A model generated the notes under the pieces. That model searched no databases and was not told the DNA's origin. It saw nothing but the letters and a program-made list of their open reading frames with translations. From Leifsonia sp. 466MF (GTDB lineage: Bacteria > Actinomycetota > Actinomycetes > Actinomycetales > Microbacteriaceae), in contig NZ_LT629696.1 of NCBI RefSeq assembly GCF_900100265.1, positions 2,914,001 through 2,978,000 of the forward strand: 64,000 bases of DNA, read 5' to 3'. The position numbers and the translations under genes are program-made. This document shows, one piece after another, positions 25,409 through 33,346 of this stretch. Position 1 is the first letter of the stretch. Each line of letters opens with the position of its first letter.

Positions 25409-25975
25409 GTGAGTGAACCAGCCGAGGTGGGGACGGATGTGGCAGCGACCCGTGAGACCGTCCTCCGTCCGCACCGGCACCTGTTCACCCGGGGGATCGT
25501 CGCGGTGCTGGCCCTCACCACACCGGTGTTCGCCGTCCTCTACTGGCTGACCATCCCGTCCGGAGCCTGGGTCTTCGTGCTCATCGCGCACCTTGTCGTG
25601 ATCGCGGCGACGGTCGTCGGGGTCGCGTCGTTCCTCAACACGACCATCACCTACGGGCCGGACGGCGTGCGCGAGCGCGGATTCTTCGGGCGGACGGTAC
25701 GCGTCGGCCACGGCGAGGCGGGCGCGGTGATCCTGGTGCAGGTCTACGAGCGCAGCACCCTCGACGTCCTCCCCCAGCTCTTCGTGGCGTCCCCCGAGGG
25801 GCGGCTGCTCATCCGCATGCGCGGTCAGTTCTGGTCCGCGGACGACATGGAGCGCATCGCGGAGGAGCTGGATGTGCCCGTCACCCGACCCGAGGAGCCC
25901 ATGACGCACGGGCAGTTGCGCCGCGCGTGGCCGCGCCTGCTCTACTGGTTCGAGCGCATCCCGGTCGGTCGCTGA
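25409..25975 (+). CDS. two-helix membrane protein with PH-like cytoplasmic region
   Basis: 188 residues. Two transmembrane helices (IVAVLALTTPVFAVLYWL and VFVLIAHLVVIAATVVGVAS) are followed by a soluble domain (ITYGPDGVRERGFFGRTVRV, then LLIRMRGQFWSADDMERIAE) resembling bacterial PH-like domains of small actinobacterial membrane proteins. Function unknown. The GTG at 25409 is preferred over an ATG at 25355 because GCGAGG lies upstream and the extra 18 residues look non-coding. Confidence 0.65.
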   Translation: MSEPAEVGTDVAATRETVLRPHRHLFTRGIVAVLALTTPVFAVLYWLTIPSGAWVFVLIAHLVVIAATVVGVASFLNTTITYGPDGVRERGFFGRTVRVGHGEAGAVILVQVYERSTLDVLPQLFVASPEGRLLIRMRGQFWSADDMERIAEELDVPVTRPEEPMTHGQLRRAWPRLLYWFERIPVGR

Positions 25976-26038
25976 GCCGCCGACGGCTCCCCGCCGGAGT
26001 CGACGCCCCGCACCCAGCGGGCGTGGCAGGATGACAGC

Positions 26039-26866
26039 GTGACGCCGCGCACCGAGGTCGAGCCGCGCAGCAAGGGTCTGCTCACGCCCAGCCGGATCGC
26101 CCCGGCCGCCCCGGTATCCATCGCGCGGCACGCCGCAGAAGGTCGGGCGGCGGCGTTCGTGCGGCACTACTGGCTCCCCCGCTGGCAGCTCCCGGACGGG
26201 ACGAGCATTCGACAGGACGTGCTCGAGTACCCGACGGCGAACCTCGTTATGGAAGAGCGGTCCGCCGCGCTGTACCGGGCGCACCGCGGGATGAGCTCGC
26301 GCACCTTGGAGGGCTCGGGATGGGCGTTCGGCGTGCTCCTTCATCCCGGTGTCTCGCGGGGATGGGCCGGCATCTCCCTGCGCGGCCTGCCGCCTTCCGT
26401 CCCGCTCGACCGGCTGCCGATCGGGCAGGGCGCGGCGGGGACGGTCGCCGCCGTCCGCGAGCGCATGGCCGACGGCGACGACGCGAGCGCGATCGCCGCG
26501 TTCGAGGAGTGGCTGGGCGGCATCCCCGAACCGGACGACGATGCGCGCCTGGTCGACCGCATCGTCGCGGAAGTGGAGCAGGACCGCACCCTCCTGCGGG
26601 TCGAGCAGCTCGCCGACCGCTTCGGGCTGGGCGTCCGGCACCTGCAGCGCCTGGTCGCCGGGCACATCGGTTTCGGACCCAAGTGGCTCATCCAGCGGTA
26701 CCGGTTGCAGGAGGCGGCCGCCGCTTTGCGATCGAGCACCCCTCCCTCGCTCGCGGACCTCGCCGCGGAGCTGGGCTACGCCGACCAGGCGCACTTCAGC
26801 CGGGAGTTCAAGTCGGTCATCGGCTCAACTCCCGGCGCCTACACCGCAGCCGAAGGACCGGAGTGA
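26039..26866 (+). CDS. AraC-family transcriptional regulator
   Basis: 275 residues. An N-terminal sensor-like domain (FVRHYWLPRWQLPDG, then DVLEYPTANLVMEE) is of the type often annotated DUF6597. The C-terminal AraC double helix-turn-helix spans roughly 185-270 (LRVEQLADRFGLGVRHLQRLV, then SLADLAAELGYADQAHFSREFK). GTG start with AGGATG upstream. Its stop overlaps the GTG of the next gene (GTGA), so the regulator and the kinase are translationally coupled. Confidence 0.88.
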   Translation: MTPRTEVEPRSKGLLTPSRIAPAAPVSIARHAAEGRAAAFVRHYWLPRWQLPDGTSIRQDVLEYPTANLVMEERSAALYRAHRGMSSRTLEGSGWAFGVLLHPGVSRGWAGISLRGLPPSVPLDRLPIGQGAAGTVAAVRERMADGDDASAIAAFEEWLGGIPEPDDDARLVDRIVAEVEQDRTLLRVEQLADRFGLGVRHLQRLVAGHIGFGPKWLIQRYRLQEAAAALRSSTPPSLADLAAELGYADQAHFSREFKSVIGSTPGAYTAAEGPE

Positions 26867-27687
26867 CCGACCTCGACGCCGTGCTGGCGCCGTGGCGCGA
26901 GCGGTGGCGACTCGACCCCGACGGGGAGGCCTTCACCACACCGTCCAGTGTTCTGCAGCTCGTCCGGCGCCGTGGGGAGCCCCTCTTCCTCAAGGTCGCA
27001 ACCGCTGAGGAGGAACGGGCGGGCGCAACCGTGATCGCCTGGTGGAGCGGCGAGGGCGCCGCGGCCGTCGTCGAAGCCGACGCGGATGCTGTGCTCCTCG
27101 AGCGTGCGACCGGGGCCCGCGACCTCGGGCAGCTCTCGCGCTCGGGCGCCGCGGGCGACGACGAGGCGACGCGCATCCTCTGCCGGGCCGGCCGTCGGCT
27201 GCATGCGGCGGGGACCGGGCCGCGCCCGGACGGCCTCTTCGACCTCCGTCGTTGGTTCCGCGATCTCCTGCAGAGAGGGGATGCGGCCGGCGACGATCTG
27301 TTCGTCGTCGCCGCGCGGGTCGCCGAGGGGCTGTTGCGGCATCCCGATGGGGACGTCGTGCTGCACGGCGACCTGCACCACGGCAACGTGCTCGACTTCG
27401 GGCCGCGCGGGTGGCTGGCCATCGATCCGAAGCCGCTGCACGGCGACCCCGGTTTCGACGCGGCCAACATCCTCTGCAACCCCGACCCCGCGACGGCGCT
27501 CGCGCCGGGTCGCCTGGAGCGCGCGGTCGCGGTGATCGCCGCGGAGACCGGCCAGAGCGAGGACAGGGTGCTGCGCTGGGCGCTGGCCTGGGGCGCGCTG
27601 TCCACGGTCTGGGCGGAGCAGGACGGCGCCGCGCACGCCTCGGCGGCCGGTGTGGCGCAGCGGGCACGGACGCTCCTCGGGCTTTGA
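26863..27687 (+). CDS. aminoglycoside/hydroxyurea phosphotransferase-like kinase
   Basis: 274 residues with the APH(6)-type kinase fold. These are an N-terminal lobe with LFLKVATAEEE (likely ATP-binding Lys), the catalytic loop HGDLHHGNVL (Asp near 168) and the metal-binding IDPKPLHGDPGFD. Family members phosphorylate streptomycin or hydroxyurea, but chromosomal actinobacterial copies often have unknown substrates, so resistance should not be assumed. Co-translated with the AraC regulator; convergent with the HerA-like gene. Confidence 0.82.
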   Translation: MTDLDAVLAPWRERWRLDPDGEAFTTPSSVLQLVRRRGEPLFLKVATAEEERAGATVIAWWSGEGAAAVVEADADAVLLERATGARDLGQLSRSGAAGDDEATRILCRAGRRLHAAGTGPRPDGLFDLRRWFRDLLQRGDAAGDDLFVVAARVAEGLLRHPDGDVVLHGDLHHGNVLDFGPRGWLAIDPKPLHGDPGFDAANILCNPDPATALAPGRLERAVAVIAAETGQSEDRVLRWALAWGALSTVWAEQDGAAHASAAGVAQRARTLLGL

Positions 27688-27712
27688 CCCGGCTCCACGT
27701 TCCGGCCGCGGC

Positions 27713-29614
27713 TCAGCGACGGCGGCGGGTGCCGAAGATGCCCTCCACCACGCTGCCCAGGATGTCGCGGGTCGCCTTCGAGCCGAGCACCTGCTCCAAG
27801 ACGGTCTTCGACGAGCCGGATGAGGTGCGCCGCGTCGTGCTGCGCGGCGAGGTCTGGCGCAGGATGCGGTCATACTCCTTCTGCGCTGCGCGCTCGGCGG
27901 CCTCGCGCGCCTTCGCGTCGGCCTTGGCCTGCGCTTCGGCCGCCTTCTGCGCCTCGGCGGCCGCCTTGGCCGCGGCCTCCTCGGCCTCCGCTTTCGCTGC
28001 GGCGGCCGCGGCGGCGTCGAGCTTCCGGCCGAGCATCTCGCGGGCGGAGTCGCGGTCGAGCGGGGTGCCGTATCTCGCCTGCAGCGGGGAGGCGGCGATC
28101 GTCGCATCCACCTGCTGCTCGGGAGCCGGAGACGTGGAGCCCTGCGGTGCGCGGAGGCGGGTCCAGGCGACCGGCGTCGGCGCGCCCTTCTCGTTCATGA
28201 CCGTGATGACGGCCTCACCGGTGCCGAGCGACTGCAGCACCTGGGCGAGGTCGTAGCCGGAGGTCGGATACGTCGACACCGTGGCCTTCAGCGCCTTGGC
28301 GTCATCCGGTGTGAACGCCCGCAGCTGGTGCTGGACGCGCGAGCCCAGCTGCGCGAGCACCTCCGAGGGCACATCCTTCGGCGTCTGGGTGACGAAGAAG
28401 ATGCCGACGCCCTTCGAGCGGATGAGGCGGACCGTCTGCGTGATCGCCGCCAGGAAGTCCTTCGACGCATCCCGGAACAGCAGGTGCGCCTCGTCGAAGA
28501 AGAAGACCAGCTTCGGCTTGTCGAGGTCGCCGACCTCGGGCAGGTCGTTGAACAGGTCGGCGAGCAGCCACATCAGGAAGGTGGAGAAGACGGCCGGCTT
28601 GTCCTGGACGCCGGGCACCTCCAGCAGGCTCACGACGCCCGTACCGTCGGGAGCCGTGCGGAGGAACTCGGCCGTGTCGATCTCCGGCTCGCCGAAGAAG
28701 GCGTCGGCGCCCTGGTCGGCGAACGCGATCAGTTCGCGCAGGATGACGCCGACGGTCGCGCCGGAGAGCCCGCCCAGCCCCGTCAACTCCTCCTTGCCGT
28801 CGTCGCTCGCCAGGTACGTCAGCACGGCACGCAGATCGGCGAGATCGAGAAGCGGCAGCCCCGCCTGCTCCGCGTAGTGGAAGACCAGCCCGAGGCTCGA
28901 CTCCTGCGTCGCATTGAGGCCGAGCACCTTCGAGAGCAGCAGCGGTCCGAACCCGGCGACCGTCGCCCGGACCGGCACCCCGCGGCCGACGCCGCCGAGC
29001 GAGAAGAATTCGGTCGTCGCCGCGTGCGGTGCCCAGTGCTGGCCGATGCCGCCGGTGCGTTCGAGCAGTTTGTCGTTCGCCTCGCCTGGTGCCGCGATGC
29101 CGGAGAGGTCGCCCTTGATGTCGGCCGCGAACACCGGGACGCCCGCCGCCGAGAGCTGCTCGGCGAGCACCTGGAGCGTCTTGGTCTTGCCGGTGCCGGT
29201 CGCTCCGGCGACGAGGCCGTGACGGTTGGTCATGGCGATCGGGATGCGGATCGGCACGTCCGGCAGCGGATCGCCGTTGACGAGGGCGCCGAACTCCAGC
29301 ACGTCGCCTTCGAACGCGTAGCCGGCTCGGATCGTCTCGACCGCGGCGGCGTCCAGCGGGCCGGAGGTCGGCGGCGGCGGGGTGGTCGGCGGGGTGCTGG
29401 CTTCGGGAGCCGCGGGCGTTGCCGCTGCAGCAGTCGCCGCGGCCGCCGCGGTCGAAGCGGCCTCGCGCAGGGATGCGGCCTGGGCCTCCGCCGCGGCCGA
29501 CGCCTCCTGCGCCCTCCGGACGGCCTCGGCCGCCTCCGCCTGCAGCCGCTCGGCCTCCTCGGCCGCCGCCAGTGCTTCCGCCTGCGCCTTCGCCAGCGCG
29601 TCCGCGTCGCTCAT
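27713..29614 (-). CDS. HerA-like/DUF853 ATPase
   Basis: 633 residues. An N-terminal Ala/Glu-rich coiled coil (about 1-65) and Pro-rich linker precede the ATPase: Walker A GATGTGKTKTL (near 133), Walker B LVFFFDEAHLLF (near 385) and VTQTPKDVPSEVL (sensor region). A second Ala/Lys/Glu coiled coil follows (about 530-590). This is the DUF853 (YjgR) group of hexameric HerA/FtsK-related ATPases. Roles are unclear; NTP-driven DNA or protein handling is presumed. It starts 5 bp after the PAP2 stop, so the two are co-transcribed. Confidence 0.88.
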   Translation of the reverse strand: MSDADALAKAQAEALAAAEEAERLQAEAAEAVRRAQEASAAAEAQAASLREAASTAAAAATAAAATPAAPEASTPPTTPPPPTSGPLDAAAVETIRAGYAFEGDVLEFGALVNGDPLPDVPIRIPIAMTNRHGLVAGATGTGKTKTLQVLAEQLSAAGVPVFAADIKGDLSGIAAPGEANDKLLERTGGIGQHWAPHAATTEFFSLGGVGRGVPVRATVAGFGPLLLSKVLGLNATQESSLGLVFHYAEQAGLPLLDLADLRAVLTYLASDDGKEELTGLGGLSGATVGVILRELIAFADQGADAFFGEPEIDTAEFLRTAPDGTGVVSLLEVPGVQDKPAVFSTFLMWLLADLFNDLPEVGDLDKPKLVFFFDEAHLLFRDASKDFLAAITQTVRLIRSKGVGIFFVTQTPKDVPSEVLAQLGSRVQHQLRAFTPDDAKALKATVSTYPTSGYDLAQVLQSLGTGEAVITVMNEKGAPTPVAWTRLRAPQGSTSPAPEQQVDATIAASPLQARYGTPLDRDSAREMLGRKLDAAAAAAAKAEAEEAAAKAAAEAQKAAEAQAKADAKAREAAERAAQKEYDRILRQTSPRSTTRRTSSGSSKTVLEQVLGSKATRDILGSVVEGIFGTRRRR

Positions 29615-29619
29615 GCGGC

Positions 29620-30345
29620 TCACTCTACTGGCGCGTGACGGCGTGCGAGCCAGAATGGATGCGGCTCTGCCGCCTCTCTCGCGAGGCGGTGCGCGAGCGG
29701 CGCCCACACGATCACGGCGACCCCGGCGCCGAGCAGCAGCCCGCCGATCGTGTCGCTGATCCAGTGCGCGCCGAGGTACGTGCGACTGACCGCCATGAGA
29801 ACTGCCCACACCACGCCGAGGATCCACACCCACACCCTCGGGAACAGGATGCCGAGCACGACCACCATCGTTGCCGCATTCGCCGTATGCCCGGACGGGA
29901 ATGAACCGGTGTCGGCGTTCACGAGGATCTCCGTCGGGCGGGCTCGTCCGACCGTGTGCTTGATCAGCTGTACGCAGACGACCGACAGCACGCTGGCGAT
30001 CGCGAAGAAGGTGGCGCCCCAGGGCCTCCGGAACGCGACCAGCAGCAGGAAGATCAGGACAGGGATCACGACCGAACCGAGGATGCTGCCGCCGACGTAG
30101 TTGAAGAAGAGCGCCGGTCCGAGCCAGAGCGGGGAGCGATGCTCGACGATCTCGCCCATCCACTCGGCGTCGATCGCGAACGGCTCCCGAGGACGGAGCG
30201 CGATGATGAGGCCGAGGCCGACGACGAGAACGACGGCCACCGACGCCGCCACGACCGGCCACCTCCGCGTGACCCGCGCCGCCTTGACGACGTCGTGGCC
30301 TTCGGCATCCTCGGGCGGCGGCGGAGCGGGATGCGGTTCTGTCAT
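29620..30345 (-). CDS. PAP2-family lipid phosphatase
   Basis: 241 residues. A short Pro-rich cytoplasmic N-terminus is followed by about six transmembrane helices carrying the phosphatase signature in three blocks: KHTVGRARP (KX6RP), PSGH, and SRTYLGAHWISD (SRX5HX3D). It would dephosphorylate phosphatidic acid or undecaprenyl pyrophosphate-type lipids at the membrane. The ATG at 30345 follows the conserved architecture. A family A hairpin repeat lies directly upstream. Confidence 0.9.
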   Translation of the reverse strand: MTEPHPAPPPPEDAEGHDVVKAARVTRRWPVVAASVAVVLVVGLGLIIALRPREPFAIDAEWMGEIVEHRSPLWLGPALFFNYVGGSILGSVVIPVLIFLLLVAFRRPWGATFFAIASVLSVVCVQLIKHTVGRARPTEILVNADTGSFPSGHTANAATMVVVLGILFPRVWVWILGVVWAVLMAVSRTYLGAHWISDTIGGLLLGAGVAVIVWAPLAHRLAREAAEPHPFWLARRHAPVE

Positions 30346-30374
30346 GCGCCCAAACGTACCCGCGCCCACAGTCC

Positions 30375-30450
30375 GCCCATCGTCGAGTACGCCAAAACTG
30401 CACACGAATCGCCGCGCGCGCGTGCAGTTTTCGCGTACTCGACGGTGGGC
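30375..30450. repeat. family A intergenic inverted repeat (copy A1)
   Basis: The 29-bp arms 30375-30403 and 30422-30450 pair with two mismatches around an 18-nt loop. Each arm carries CGTCGAGTACGC followed by an A/T-rich AAAACTGCAC block. It lies 3' of the Bcr/CflA efflux gene and 5' of the PAP2 gene, both on the minus strand. It could act as terminator or mRNA-end stabiliser. Same family as the repeats at 37495, 53735 and 55277. Confidence 0.85.
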
Positions 30451-30466
30451 GGTAGGGGCTTGGCGG

Positions 30467-31696
30467 CTAGTGCGCGAGTTGCGGGACGGTGCGCGGCCGC
30501 ACGACGATCCACAGCGAGGCGATCGAGACGAGCGCGCAGATGGCCATGACAGCGCCCATCGGGGCGGCACTGCCGACGCCGAGGATGCCGACGACCGGCG
30601 ACACGATGCCGGCGATGCCGAAGTTGAGCGCACCGAGCAGGCTCGCCGCGGTCCCCGCCTCGTGACCGTGGCCGTTGAGCGCGAGCACCTGGACGCAGGG
30701 GAATCCGAAACCGCACGCCGCAATGAAGAACCACAGCGGGATGACCGTTCCCCACAGTCCGACGTGCGACTGGTCGAGCACCACGATGGTCACCGATGCC
30801 AGGAACATGACGATGGTGGAGCACGCCAGGATCCACTGCGGACCGACGTACTTGGTGAGGCGTGCGGCCGACTGCACGCCGATGATGATGCCGATGGAGT
30901 TGATCGCGAACAGCAGGCCGTACTCCTGCGCGTTGAACCGGTAGATCTCCTGGAAGATGAACGAGCTCGACGAGAGATACGAGAACAGGCCGGTGAAGTT
31001 GGCGGCGCCGACGATGGCGATGCCGACGAACACCCGGTCGCTGAGGACGGCCTTGTACCGCTGGCCGACCGTCGAGTGCCCGGCGTCGTGGCGGCGCGCC
31101 TTGGGCAGCGTCTCCACGATCCACAGGGCGACGCAGATGACGACGAACAGGCCGTAGCAGGCGAGCACGACGAAGATTCCGCGCCACGGCATCACGAGCA
31201 GCAGCCAGGAGCCGAGCACGGGCGCGAGCACCGGGGCGAGGCCGTTGACGAGGGCAAGGCGGCTCAGCATCCGGACCAGCGGACGCCCGCCGAACAGGTC
31301 GCGGACCATGGCCATCGCGACGACGCCACCGGCCGCGGCGCCGATGCCCTGCAGGGCACGCGCGACGCCGAGCAGCTCGACGTTCGGGGCGATCGCGGCC
31401 GCCAGACACGCGATGATGTGCACCCCGGTCGCGACCATGAGCGGCGTGCGCCGGCCGATCTTGTCCGACCACGGGCCCACCAGCAGCTGACCGACGCCGA
31501 AGCCGATGGTCGTGGCGGTGAGGGTCAGCTGGATGGCCGCGGTCGAGACGTTGAAGTCGTTCTGCAGCGTCGGCAACGCGGGCAGGTACGTGTCGATCGT
31601 GAACGGGCCCAGTGCGGTGAGCGCGCCGAGGATCAGGATGTAGGCGAGGCGCTGGCGGCCGGAGAGCGAGTCTCCGGGATGCACGACGGTGGTCAC
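30467..31696 (-). CDS. Bcr/CflA-family multidrug efflux MFS transporter
   Basis: 409 residues, 12 transmembrane helices. The LGPFTIDTYLPALP segment in helix 1 and GPWSDKIGRRTPLM in the helix 2-3 loop are Bcr/CflA and DHA1 hallmarks, and ARALQGIGAAAGGVVAMAMVRDLF is the motif of helix 4-5. It exports small drugs or metabolites by proton antiport. The 5' leader contains a perfect 10-bp hairpin and a 14-bp palindrome (see separate entries), which suggests regulated expression. Confidence 0.9.
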   Translation of the reverse strand: MTTVVHPGDSLSGRQRLAYILILGALTALGPFTIDTYLPALPTLQNDFNVSTAAIQLTLTATTIGFGVGQLLVGPWSDKIGRRTPLMVATGVHIIACLAAAIAPNVELLGVARALQGIGAAAGGVVAMAMVRDLFGGRPLVRMLSRLALVNGLAPVLAPVLGSWLLLVMPWRGIFVVLACYGLFVVICVALWIVETLPKARRHDAGHSTVGQRYKAVLSDRVFVGIAIVGAANFTGLFSYLSSSSFIFQEIYRFNAQEYGLLFAINSIGIIIGVQSAARLTKYVGPQWILACSTIVMFLASVTIVVLDQSHVGLWGTVIPLWFFIAACGFGFPCVQVLALNGHGHEAGTAASLLGALNFGIAGIVSPVVGILGVGSAAPMGAVMAICALVSIASLWIVVRPRTVPQLAH

Positions 31697-31756
31697 GAAA
31701 GGGTCCTTGGCAGGTCGAGGTGGATGAGGCCGCGCCCGCCGTCGGACGCAATGACA

Positions 31757-31782
31757 ACAGCACCGCGCGGAAGCGGTGCTGT
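31757..31782 (-). promoter_or_regulatory. leader hairpin upstream of Bcr/CflA gene
   Basis: ACAGCACCGC and GCGGTGCTGT form a perfect 10-bp stem with a 6-nt loop, about 60 bp upstream of the transporter ATG. No T-run follows on the minus strand. It may act as an attenuator or as mRNA protection. Confidence 0.5.
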
Positions 31783-31794
31783 CGGGATTGTGGT

Positions 31795-31808
31795 TCGAAT
31801 CGATTCGA
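31795..31808. promoter_or_regulatory. 14-bp palindromic operator candidate
   Basis: TCGAATCGATTCGA is perfectly self-complementary. It lies 99 bp upstream of the transporter start in an A/T-rich stretch suitable for a promoter. The cognate regulator is not adjacent. Confidence 0.5.
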
Positions 31809-31886
31809 TTGATCGACTACAAGGAATCCTATACCGTACAGCCCCCGAATGTGAACGTGCACATCGGGTTCTCTTCGCCGAGATTC

Positions 31887-31930
31887 GTGCCGAATGTGCG
31901 TTATGGCGTCGCAAAGCGCACATTCGGCAC
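31887..31930. repeat. intergenic perfect inverted repeat (GTGCCGAATGTGCG type)
   Basis: The perfect 14-bp arms GTGCCGAATGTGCG (31887-31900) and CGCACATTCGGCAC (31917-31930) flank a 16-nt loop. It lies 3' of the ROK gene that ends at 32074. No second copy of this particular arm is seen in the window. The 377-bp gap 31697-32073 holds this repeat, a family C pair and the transporter leader, with no gene. Confidence 0.75.
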
Positions 31931-31960
31931 CCACCTCGGTGCTTAGAGCGCCGCGGGGAG

Positions 31961-32021
31961 GTGGATTTGCGCCAGATCTCGGTTATCGCGGCGTCAGAAC
32001 GTGGATTTGCGCCAAATCTCG
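31961..32021. repeat. family C direct repeat pair (copy C1)
   Basis: Two 21-bp units, identical at 20 of 21 positions, start at 31961 and 32001 with a 40-bp period. Each contains the near-palindromic GATTTGCGCCARATC core. The 19-bp spacer contains GGTTATCG, whose GGTTATC or complement also occurs in the spacers of C2 and C3. It lies 53 bp downstream of the ROK stop. Confidence 0.8.
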
Positions 32022-32073
32022 AGCACCGCGGAGGCGCACGGAGGCGACGCGACAGGATGCGGGCGGAATGCGG

Positions 32074-33252
32074 TCAGGATGCGGGCGCGGCCAGGAGCGG
32101 GCGGAAGGCCAGCTCCGCCGCACCGATCATGAGGATGTCCGAGCCCAGCCCCGCACGGACGATCGAGAGCCGCTCGGCGCTGGCGGCGAGAGCCTGCTCG
32201 CCCACGAGCCGTGGCAGCCGCTCGGGATCCAGCGCGTGGAGCGCACCGAGGAAGCCGCCCAGCACGATCAGCTGCGGGTCGAAGACGTTGGTGGCGTTGC
32301 GCAGCGCCGTCGCGAGGAAGCCGACCTGGCGGTCGACCTCCGCCGTCACGGCCGGATCGCCCGCCGCGATCGCCGCGGAGAGCGCCCGGTCGAGCTCCTC
32401 GGGGTCGGCCGCATCCATCCCGAGCACGTGCAGCAGCGCGCTCTGGCTCACCTCGGTCTCGAGGCAGCCGACGGCGCCGCAGTGGCAGCGGACGCCCGCC
32501 GAGTTGACCAGGGTGTGCCCGAGCTCGCCCGCGTACCCGCTGATCCCCGTGAGGGGCGCTCCGCTGACGATCACCCCGGCGCCGATGCCCGACGCGCCGC
32601 CGTTGAGGTACACCAGGTCACTCGCACCGCGTCCGGCGCCGAAGAGCCGCTCGGCGTCGGCGCCGAGGCTTGCGTCGTTGGCGGCGAGCACGGGGTACCC
32701 CGTGGCCGCGGCGAGTTCGGCGGCGAACGGCTCCTCGGCCCATTCGAGGTGGGGAGCGAGCCGCACGACGCCGTCCTCCTCCCGAACGAGCCCGGGGACG
32801 GCAACGCCGATCCCGACCACGCGTGAGGCCTTCGCGAGGTCCGCGCGCAGTCCGTCGACGACCGCTGCGGCGATGGCCACGGCCTCCGCGGCCGACGGGA
32901 TATGCCCGGTCGGGTACCGCACGCGGCGATGCACGGTCGCGTCCAGACCGACGACGCCGACGGTCACCGCGTCGATCTCGGGGTTGATGGCCAGCGCGAC
33001 GACGCGGCCGTCCGGCGCGACGACGGGAGACGGCCGCCCGACCCGGTTGCTGAGTTCGGGCTCGCGCTCCTGCACGAGGCCCAGCTCCGCCAGCTCGGCG
33101 ACCAGAGCGCCGACGGTCGAGCGGTTGAGGCCGGTCGCCTGCGTGAGCGCCGAGCGGGCCAGCGGACCCTCGCGGTGGACGAGCCCGAGCACGGTCGCGA
33201 GATTGTGCCGCCGCACCGTGTCGAGGTTCGTCCCCGTCGCCCTGCCGTTCAT
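32074..33252 (-). CDS. ROK-family transcriptional regulator (XylR-like)
   Basis: 392 residues. An N-terminal winged helix (VRRHNLATVLGLVHREGPLA, then ALTQATGLNRSTVGALVAEL) is followed by a ROK sugar-kinase-like domain with the GYAGELGHT signature and the zinc motif CHCGAVGCLE. ROK repressors of this type bind xylose or glucose-like ligands. It lies 94 bp downstream of the alpha-xylosidase on the same strand and is paralogous to the ROK gene at 39109. The ATG at 33252 starts the conserved HTH region; a longer in-frame extension lacks similarity to the paralogue. Confidence 0.9.
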   Translation of the reverse strand: MNGRATGTNLDTVRRHNLATVLGLVHREGPLARSALTQATGLNRSTVGALVAELAELGLVQEREPELSNRVGRPSPVVAPDGRVVALAINPEIDAVTVGVVGLDATVHRRVRYPTGHIPSAAEAVAIAAAVVDGLRADLAKASRVVGIGVAVPGLVREEDGVVRLAPHLEWAEEPFAAELAAATGYPVLAANDASLGADAERLFGAGRGASDLVYLNGGASGIGAGVIVSGAPLTGISGYAGELGHTLVNSAGVRCHCGAVGCLETEVSQSALLHVLGMDAADPEELDRALSAAIAAGDPAVTAEVDRQVGFLATALRNATNVFDPQLIVLGGFLGALHALDPERLPRLVGEQALAASAERLSIVRAGLGSDILMIGAAELAFRPLLAAPAS

Positions 33253-33346
33253 ACTCCGCGTAACTGTACCGTCGGGCGCGGCCTCCGGTGACGTGGGCGC
33301 CAGGCGCGCGCCCCCGTCACCGGTCCGCCGGGCTGGATGCGCCGGC

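Noticed and set aside
26863..27687. Acquired aminoglycoside resistance gene
   Set aside because: The fold is APH(6)-like, but composition matches the chromosome, it is coupled to an AraC regulator and no mobile element is near. Only a kinase of unknown substrate can be claimed.
31961..32021. Family C direct repeats as a CRISPR remnant
   Set aside because: Only two units per site, a near-palindromic unit, related spacers between sites, and no cas genes. Not a CRISPR array.
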